A stretch of DNA of 64,000 nucleotides from Zygnema cylindricum (taxonomy: Eukaryota; Streptophyta; Zygnematophyceae; Zygnematales; Zygnemataceae), in contig JBBHKE010001948.1 of assembly GCA_037447655.1 (NCBI GenBank), positions 485,321 to 549,320 on the forward strand, given 5' to 3'. A program made the position numbers and the translations under genes. This document shows positions 56,262 to 64,000 of this stretch, piece by piece. Position 1 is the stretch's first letter; every line of letters starts with the position of its first letter. A model generated the notes under the pieces. That model saw only the letters and a list, made by a program, of their open reading frames with translations. It was not told the DNA's origin and ran no database searches.

Positions 56262-56460
56262 TATGGCAAGATGTGCAGTTCAATAATGGAATGTGGTTTT
56301 GTCCACATGCAATGTATGATAATTTGGGCCTGCCAAAGATGGTGGCATAGCAGATAGTGCATTGAAGGGGTTTCATTTAGATGTTTTCTGGTTTGGGCCT
56401 TGGCCGGCTCATCCTTTTTTTATGGGATTCTCCTACATTGGTCGCTAAATTCCAATATTC
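56262..56460 (+). mobile_element. tRNA-derived SINE, copy 1
   Basis: The body GGCAAGATGTGCAGTTCAAT is followed by a decayed tRNA-like head (GATGGTGGCATAGCAGATAG) and GGGATTCTCCTACATTGG. It parallels copy 2 in order and spacing. Confidence 0.45.
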
Positions 56461-56528
56461 TTCACATGGTAAAAGGGCCATAAGAGTCGTGGATCTTTAC
56501 CGTTTACCTCTTAAGGGTGATGTTGAAA

Positions 56529-56735
56529 TTGGCAAGATGTACCATTCAATAGTGGAATGCTTTTTTACGCACAATCGATATATAATAATTTTGACCTGCC
56601 ACTTTTGATATCCGGGCTTGATGCACAGTGGTTAGTGCACTGGAAGCTCTATTCAGAGGTCCCACGTTGGAGCTCTCGCCGACTTACTTTTCCCTTATAG
56701 GATTCTCCCATTAACACCTACATTCCAAAAATATT
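56529..56735 (+). mobile_element. tRNA-derived SINE, copy 2
   Basis: It has the tRNA-like head AGTGGTTAGTGCACTGG (A box), an anticodon-like part, CAGAGGTCCCACGTTGGAGC (B-box region), then ATAGGATTCTCCCATTAACA. The upstream GGCAAGATGTACCATTCAAT repeats that of copy 1, so the two are tandem copies about 265 bp apart. No coding capacity. Confidence 0.55.
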
Positions 56736-56931
56736 AACAACGCCCACAAAAATAACCTGTCCATGGAATAATAGGAGATTGTGGGCATTCTAACAACGCC
56801 TGATACAATGTTGTGTCGATGGAATATGAGAAAGTCTAACGTACCGACCCCTAGATTTTGGAAATCGTAATTACACCCATTATAAAATCCTGTCCACAGA
56901 AATTTTAAAAATAACATGATATAAGCACGGC

Positions 56932-57195
56932 ATGGCCAAGATTCGTATTGACAAGAATCAAACAGCTCCATTGTCAATTTACATATTACACCGAGAAGAC
57001 GATTCTCTGTGCAAGAACCGGTATTTCTGTTCAAAACTTTGCTGCTCGAAAACCAGAATTGGCCACCGCGGTAACCTCGTCTCTACGTCCACAAGCAGGT
57101 CTCGCAGCTCTAATTGCTGCGACTGCTGTCTTAGCAACAGCTCTCTGTGCAACTGCTCTCTCGGGCGGATTTTGAGTTCATTTCTTTTGTTTTGA
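56932..57195 (+). other. Unassigned open frames with a hydrophobic C-terminus
   Basis: Two overlapping plus-strand frames. One ends in GLAALIAATAVLATALCATA, a membrane-segment-like run, and stops at 57175. The other is Cys/Ser-rich and less likely. No homology recognised. The region 57200-58315 holds no other gene candidate that I can support. Confidence 0.2.
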
Positions 57196-58315
57196 TTCTC
57201 TCATACCACAAGCTTATAGTAAAGTGTAGAACTTGATATACCATATTGGTTTACCACATTGGTTTATTATATCATGTAGCTTCCTATCAATTATCTCATT
57301 TTATTGGAATATTCATTTATTTGAGCCGTTTTTTAGGTTTAAGACCAATTGAGTGAGATTGAAGCTATTTATGGAAAAGTAAAGTTCATTTGCTCTGGTT
57401 GTTTCCTTTTTTTCTTGTATATCCAAATTATCTTTCGCCATAATTCCAATTTCTCCTGTTTCTTACATTTTTTCCAAAACTTATTCACCATTTTTAGTAC
57501 GTCCATATCTCGTTATGGAAATTAACGTTAAACGCACCAAAAAGCTGCCATCATGTGTCGTCGTTGCAGGTTCAATATCTATCATGTTTTTTCCAAATTG
57601 ACAAATTTAATTTTGTTACTTGATTCATATTGCCGAATTTAATGATATATTCACCCTTGTGTTAAAAACGAAATTACAAAATTCATTGTAGAATTGACAC
57701 AAAATCAGGATATCCCCATTTGTAAGTCAAACATACAGTAGGGAAATCCAACCTACAAATCATTTATGGACGTCAATTTCCTCAAAATGCACCCAAAATA
57801 GTTTGTGTATGAAACCCCGCACACATCTTGGCAGTGGATCGCATAGTTTAGGTGATAGAATACGACATTAAATATGGTTTGAACATACTGTAGTATGGTG
57901 TGGTAATTTACGTTTGATTCGTGACATCCAGTATCGTATTAGGATGTTCCAAAAGTCCTAAACCTTTGTGAGATTTAGGAATTCAACAATAGATTTTACA
58001 CCGGGTATAATTTTGTAAAAAATGCGGTATATGTACGAAACTGTTAAAAACACCTTCATTGTTAGGATATAAGCAGTAAAGTACAAATGAGGAAGTGCAT
58101 TATTAATTTACTGTTTTAGGTACACGTTTATTGGTTAGTTTATTCTATTAATAGTTATACATATGTATGTTTATGTATGTTTATATATTTTTATTTGTAC
58201 GTTATTATATAATGAATAGTTCAGTCTTTATATATTTATAAATTTGTACAATATTTATATAATTTTGTATATTTGTATTTATATATTCACTAATTGCTTT
58301 TTTTTTTTGGTACAG

Positions 58316-58387
58316 ATCTTTCGCATTCAACCAATTGACCGGATATCTCCCTTCAACTTTGGGAGGTTTGACTTCTCTCATCAGCTT
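58316..58387 (+). CDS. LRR exon, one 72-nt repeat
   Basis: Acceptor TTTTTTTTGGTACAG, 24 codons in one LRR period, donor GTGAGC. One LRR per 72-nt exon is a familiar arrangement in LRR genes. Upstream LRR exons would be expected but were not found in 57200-58300. Confidence 0.65.
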
Positions 58388-61300
58388 GTGAGCATACTCT
58401 CAATTCCTCTCTCTTGCTTTCACTCTCCTACTTGTCATTCTCCCTTTCACCACTCCACTTACTCTCACACTACCTCTCCTACTTGTGCTCGCTCTCCTTC
58501 TCTTTTCCTTTCTCTCTCTCCCTCGTCCTCTTGCACACTATCCTTTTTTATCTGCTTTCTCACTCCCTTTATAGTTTTTCATTTCCCTCTCCCACTCCCA
58601 ATCTCTCTCCTCTCTACCTGATCGACACAGAGGCATGTCTCCCCTTGCTATTGGTGGGTCCAAGTTGAATGTATGTAAAAATGCTCCTAAATAGGGAAGC
58701 TGATGCCCTACCCTTTGAGGTCAACCATGTACATGCGTATATGTGCAACCGAATTCCTCCATGTTTCTTTGTTTCTTTCGTCTTTAAAAAACCCTTTTTT
58801 TCTTTGTTTCTTTGTTCTTTTTTTGCTATGTTGTTGCTTTCTTTGTTTATTTGACAATATTTTAAAAAAAAAATTGGTTCACATTTCATAATCTCATTAC
58901 GGCAATGTAACACTTGACCAGGAGTTGAGAAGGGTGTATTGATTATTTTACATTTGTTGCATTAGAATTTTGTTACATACTGTTTGCGATTGTAAAAGAA
59001 ATGATGTTTTGTTGTCTTATCTTTTATATTTAGACTAGCATTCATGATTGGTGTAGGTATGGTGAAAGTCTTGCACGTCTTATGTAAAAATGTTTGTGGC
59101 GTGTCATCATTTGAAATTTCGTCATTGTGTTTTTTCTTCCGGAAGTGGGTTTTTTTAATTTTGTAGCTTTTGCTAGCATCAAAAGAAGAGTGACTTCTAG
59201 GCCTATTATCCAGAAAAACGATAGTGTGTTTTAGAGGTCTGGAGCAGTTTACCGCCCTGCTTCGACATTGGTCTCTCCTAAATGAAAGTCCTTGTTAAGC
59301 ATTTCTCTTCCAGTTGATGAATTAAAATTAGCCAGAAACGTGTGTTGCATATTACGTTCCAAAACGTTGAAAAGAATATATTCGAAGATAAATCAGACAT
59401 ACAATTGTAGAGCAAACGAGAGGGGACGCAGAGTAAGGAAAAAAGCAAGAGCAAAATAAAGAAACTTAGCAAGATAAAGGGAAAGTTAACGTGAGGGAGA
59501 AGTAAAACAGAGAAGGAGCTCTTTCTTGAGAAATATAAATTAAAGCTTATCCATCCTTGACGTTAAAGCCTTCATTTTTTTTAGTTTGGCAATATCGAAC
59601 GTTTTTGTTTTTTATTTTTCTTTGCAGTGTTGCCCGCAACAACCTCTTGACTGGCCAAGTTTCGCTTTCTTTTACCACGATCTCTATTCCAGAAATCGAC
59701 CTCTCTTTCAAATTTTTCTCGGGTACACCCGTTTTTTCCGTAAACGGAATCGAAACTTAAGGAGGGATTCGAAAGAATTGTTTTGACTTCCAAGACTCCT
59801 CTCTTACATGCAGTCACGACGAACAGAAGGACAACTCGAGCTGTAATAGTTTTTGAAAAGCTTCCCAGAAAGTTGGAGCTTGCGGGGGTCACGGAATTTG
59901 TTATAATACAAGCACTCCAACATGCATATGTGACGATGGATATAATCTTTTTGAGGATCATGGGGTTTGTGCTTTCGGTAAGTTTTTAAGCTCAAATATA
60001 TATGGATTTTCAGTGGAGTTGTAGATGGTTTTTGGGTTTTTTTGCAAGGTCTTTGAAACGTTATTTAAACGGTAGTTAGGATTCAATTTATTCCTTAGAA
60101 AAGGACTTTATTAAGAAGAACATTATGTTCTTATTACATTTTATCACTTTAATAACCCAATCATGAAAAAAAAACTCCATCGTTGGTTCTTGTTTGACAT
60201 AACTTCACTTCAAACCTTGATTAATGAAAATGTTGTCGACATGTTTATGTGGATGGAATAAAACAAACTCTGTTTGAATCGTGACTTAATATGAAATAAA
60301 CCTTGTCCAAAGCTATAAGTAGCAAATAATTTTTGAATCAAACTCGGAGTTTTGTTGAGTTTGTTAGAAGCACCGTTGTAGTGACAATTTAGGCAATCTC
60401 TCTTCTCCAGTCCACAACATTAAAGTGGGCATTCGACTTTTGTTAACTATAGGTTGATCATGATTGTTGGTCATTTCAAAACTATAAACGCTAACATAAC
60501 TGCAGGTTAAAATTGGAGGGTTTAGGTGTCTTTTGATAACAGAAAACCTTCTTCACGTATAGATGATTAAAAACTCGCGTGAATGAAGAAACGTGCTTAG
60601 CGATCATCGGATGGACCGTTTTATAAACGTGTGATAGCATTGAGATTTTTTGGTGTGCGTAATTTTAATCAGTGCGCCGTTTATTTTTAGTTAAACGAAC
60701 GCTTGGTTGAAGAAAGGGAGACCATGAATAGCTATTCATATACCATGGTTTTTTTGTAGCGTTTATCTATATTAATTTTGGGCGAGCCGCTTACCGTCAA
60801 TCCTGTGAAAAAAAAAACATTGTTATAAACGTTTAACGTTATGTTATGTTCAGGGGCCAAAAGAAACCGGCACCGTATCAGTGTTTTAAAGGATAATAGC
60901 GATTCAAACTGTACCCACCGAGGCGACATGGAATGGCCTCTCACGTGCCACTGTTTTTTAATTTCAGGGTTTTTTTTAGGATTTTGAAAGATTCACTTTA
61001 AAACTTTACCGTGGACCATTTGTGCAGATACACGTGGATTGTGCCTGATCACACCAGAATTTCAAGTTTCTTCAAAGCAGACCAAATATTTTCGTTACGC
61101 CTCCACCGGCTTTATGCCGGGCGAGGAAGGAGACACTCCTTCCTGGATGGTGGCCACCAGCTGGAACTGGGTGAGGAGGAAAGCAGTACAACGAATTACG
61201 GATCAAGATATTTGCAGTGAGAATTACATTTATACCTTAATACCTGTTTTTGTTTGCTAAGCATTGTTATTTTATGCTGGTTTAGCATTTCTTCTCTTTA

Positions 61301-64000
61301 TCATTTGTAAAATTTCATTTTATACCCTAAGTTTTGAACTCAATCTTGCTCCGAGATTAAGTGATTAGTTTGATGGTTCCAAACATACTCATAACAAAAT
61401 GTTTGAGCCAAATCACCTAAAGTTATCACCCGTACTAGGTTTATAATGTGTCTACATGTTGGACAGGTATCTAATTTCTACATTGTTTTCGTGGTGGATT
61501 TTCGTTGCAGATTCTTGTTGGATTAATACTCCAATCGCAGCCATAGAAAGTGCGTATTATATAGTCAACGGAGGTCTTCCCAAAATTTAAGAAACGCATG
61601 TTTTTGATTGTTCTAGTGTGAATGCAACGTGCGATGCGGAAGGATGGCCATCAACAACTCTCAACTTCGCTGCAAATACTGGGCTTGTGCTCGCTAATTA
61701 TCCTAGTGGATCAACGAATTGCTCTTCGGTAAACTTCGAACCACGTCATGTCGAACCAGGTTTGACAAATAGCTAGTGTGATGTGAAGATAGATAAAAAA
61801 TGAAAATGAAGCACAAACAATAGCTTATTTGATGGACATTAAAAAAAGTATGTATTTTTCAAAATTCGGCTGCACAATGCCTGTTGTTAAAGAAGCCACA
61901 AGAAAACCCAATTACAGAAAATATCATGGAAGACAGACAGTGGCATGCAAAAAAGGCCACCTATAGTGAGCTAAAAGCTAAGATTAGGTTCCGGCCTTTT
62001 AGCAAGTAGCTAACGGAAAACAAAACCGAAATCAACACCAAGCCTGATACAAAAAATTGGACCCACGTAAGTGCGGCTGACGAAAGACAATTAAATTCAT
62101 ACTAGGAGAAGCTTCCTAGTGAAAGAAATTCAATCTATTCACTAGCACCAAGTGCGGATAGAGTGGAGGCACTTGTCTCAGTCTCTTTATCTTACACATC
62201 TAACAGCCGTGATGTGTCCCCTTCACTACCTTAACGATATATGCAGAGGATTCAGTTGAGCCTGTTACAACAGGTATTATATACCAGATATAAAAATGCT
62301 AAAAATAATAGGAAAATACAGAAGAATTAAACCAAAAAATGCAAATAGAGTCTATCATTTCACATATCCTAATTGGTTAAACTCAATCAAACCCATTTTA
62401 GCGGAAAAGTAAGAAACGAATATATTACATCACGTCGAATCATGTCACGTAATGTGCAATTGTCAAGAAGGATTTATAAAATCAAGCGAATTAAGGTCAT
62501 ATGAATGTAACACCTGAATTGGTATTGATATCTTTAAGATATTTTCAACTAATTCAGGGTTGATTATTTCATGTGGTTTTTTAACATCCGGTTCAGTTTT
62601 TCGAGATCCATTCATGTTTGTGCGTAAATTTCAGTCACTGATTTCACAGAAATCAATTTTTTTAAGTTTTTTGATTTTGTCCCAACAATGGGATCAACTG
62701 GCATTCCTAGATGACTCTAAACGTAGATTCACGATTTTCAAATATAATATTTACAAAAAAATTATACTACGCCTCTTGTTTGGGCTATCGAATTTGTACT
62801 TAGAACTATTACATCTGGTCTAATTGTTAAACGGAGTAAAAAAAATTGAATGCTCTTTGATGTATTAGCCTTCAGATTTTGTTGGTTTGGCGCCTCAGTG
62901 CCATTAAAAGGATGAGTTATTAGAACTTGAGTGTCACAAATAATTTCACTCAGAGTTGTGACAAAGGGTTTTGAGTGATAGGTTACGGAAAGCATTTTCA
63001 GTTATATCGTTAAAGGGAGGAGGGTTACAGGGAGAGGGAAGGGGAGAGGCAGGAGAACAGGGGGAGAGGGAGTGGAGCAAGGAGAGCTTTTATGACATGC
63101 GGTATGGACACCTCTTACTCTGTCATTCGAAGGGAATTTAGCTTTACTATTCGTCTTGTCCTCCACAAAAATTAGGTCTTCTGTCTGAGCGCTTAAGTTT
63201 CTATTTATTCTGGAAATATTGGTTTTTATCTTGTGTGCTATATCAGGATCCTGTCAACACCTTAAAGATTGATGCCTTTGAGCAAGTTCAACTGAACGGA
63301 TGGATTGGTCTCCTTCTCGCTCTCCAACAACAGCCCACTATTGTGTATATTGAAGCGAGTTATGACGCTTTCCTTAACTATAAATATGTGAGTTTTTATC
63401 CTTGTGTGACGTTCAAAACTGATTTATATTTATATGTGTTTGTTGTAAAGAAAACTACTATCCACTCAGATTAAACTTAATGGCATAGCGGAAGCATTCA
63501 CCATTAATCACACACATAAGAACATTCACAGATCACATCAGCCAATATAAAAATATATTACACCGAAGCTTTTTCTGTACATAATTTCTCTTCCTTTTTG
63601 TTACTTAACCTTTTACCCAAACTGACTACTATATTAGTCTACAGAACACACAACAAACTTTTGAATACACGTCACAAAAACGTGCCTCTCAAACACCTCA
63701 CTACAAGTCAACATCTGGCAGCAAGACTGAAACAGTGTGCAGGTCAGCACACCCGGTACAACACAACACAACGAACCAAAACAAACGTACAACAAACATA
63801 CTACCGTACCAAACAAACAAATATACGTGACGCGAAACGACATACAAGACTTAGCCGAGAAATCGAACAAAAGACTGAATCGTCTAACACCCGATTCCAC
63901 AAATGTCCTAACATTCCCCCTCTCATTGTGGAATATTCTCACAACAAGCCTAGCTTAGGCCTACCTCTCACAAAGACATCATGCATTGCTGACTTAGTAA
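58316..64000 (+). CDS. LRR-EGF-papain-type cysteine peptidase, partial at both ends
   Basis: Exons consistent in frame and phase: 58316-58387, 59628-59739, 59869-59977, 61028-61216, 61511-61728, 63247-63387, then donor GTGAGT and on past the window. The first two encode plant-type leucine-rich repeats (NQLTGYLPSTLGGLTSLISL, then NNLLTGQVS). The third is an EGF-like module (CGGHGIC, CICDDGY, 5 Cys). The fourth and fifth enter a C1A peptidase: SWNW for the mature start, CNSCW with the catalytic Cys, IAAIESAYYIVNGG, HVFDC, then AANTGLVLANYP. The sixth (KIDAFEQVQLNGW, QQQPTIVYIEAS) matches papain's V..n....L..a...qP..v.i.A. No I29-type propeptide is seen. The His and Asn exons lie outside. An in-frame TAA at 61588 breaks exon 5, so this may be a pseudogene or null allele. 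5' exons are not found. Confidence 0.65.
58388..59627. other. Intron with CT-rich stretch
   Basis: 58390-58620 is CTCTCC-rich low complexity. The remainder is AT-rich non-coding DNA. Confidence 0.5.
59869..59977 (+). CDS. EGF-like exon
   Basis: Acceptor AAGCTTCCCAG, donor GTAAGT. Cys spacing is C-x5-C-x7-C-x-C-x12-C, with GHG and the aromatic DDGY, as in EGF modules linked to LRRs. The first of the six usual Cys is absent from this exon. Confidence 0.65.
61588..61590 (+). other. In-frame TAA in the peptidase exon
   Basis: The codons before (GGLPKI) and after (ETHVFDCSS) align across the stop with papain's conserved SEQ..DC segment. The TAA falls at the usual Ser position and differs by one base from TCA. 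An alternative 69-bp intron (61574-61642) would skip it in frame but remove the conserved DC, and it has a poor acceptor. Confidence 0.6.
61729..63246. other. Intron of the peptidase gene
   Basis: 1.5 kb with no gene. A purine-rich stretch lies at 63015-63080. Donor GTAAAC and acceptor TGCTATATCAG keep the frame between the flanking exons. Confidence 0.5.
63388..64000. other. Intron running off the window
   Basis: No further peptidase exon (GYG or NSWG motif) is visible up to the edge, so the active-site His/Asn exons must lie to the right, if present. Confidence 0.5.

Noticed and set aside
61588-61590. A changed genetic code with TAA as a sense codon
   Set aside because: The fucosyltransferase frame ends at a TAA with no conserved sequence after it, and copia frames use TAA/TAG/TGA as stops or lesions. 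A nonsense change is simpler.
61574-61616. A 43-bp intron that would remove the in-frame TAA
   Set aside because: GT and CTAG borders exist, but joining them shifts the frame to an immediate TGA.

Overview
This is nuclear DNA of a eukaryote. I see two intron-split cellular genes with GT-AG junctions and long repeat-filled introns, several generations of Ty1/copia LTR retrotransposons, tRNA-derived SINEs, MITEs and long simple-sequence tracts. I see no prokaryotic operon and no rRNA or functional tRNA gene. The LRR, EGF, papain and O-fucosyltransferase contents fit a complex alga, an early plant lineage or an amoebozoan such as a myxomycete. The sequence alone does not let me name the organism.

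Layout. 1-2836: a decayed minus-strand gag-like element with two CCHC zinc knuckles. 2837-12388: a run of copia elements. It holds one nearly complete element (LTRs 2837-3886 and 8229-9276, gag broken, pol open for 1280 codons), then an RNase H fragment with its own LTR (9802-10690), then a fourth LTR ending at 12388. 12389-18800: non-coding DNA with nested foldback elements, MITEs and a 62-bp tandem repeat. 18810-28750: an eight-exon gene for a secretory-pathway GDP-fucose O-fucosyltransferase-like enzyme of 522 aa. Its introns carry MITEs, minisatellites and two possible antisense exons. 29600-34400: a weak reverse-transcriptase-type relic, MITEs and a possible secreted-protein exon. 34396-38410: a decayed minus-strand copia whose protease end lies inverted on the plus strand. 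38410-42050: foldbacks, MITEs and a 20-bp minisatellite. 42360-47446 (plus) and 48113-53623 (minus): two related LTR elements with a copia-type gag and primer site but no recognisable polymerase. The second sits inside about 2 kb of CT-rich repeat DNA. 55700-56740: an LTR fragment and two SINE copies. 58316 to the window end: exons of an LRR-EGF-papain-type cysteine peptidase gene that runs off the right edge and has one in-frame TAA.

The most unusual signal is in the copia LTRs. Otherwise diverged LTRs share five GTAC boxes at exactly the same spacing (offsets 0, 11, 20, 34, 44), the inner four forming a dyad about 110-120 bp upstream of the TATA box. Each LTR also carries an antisense tRNA-like segment at about the same place. 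Three element families share a primer-binding site complementary to the anticodon arm of initiator tRNA-Met (half-tRNA priming). In the most intact element that site contains a gag ATG.
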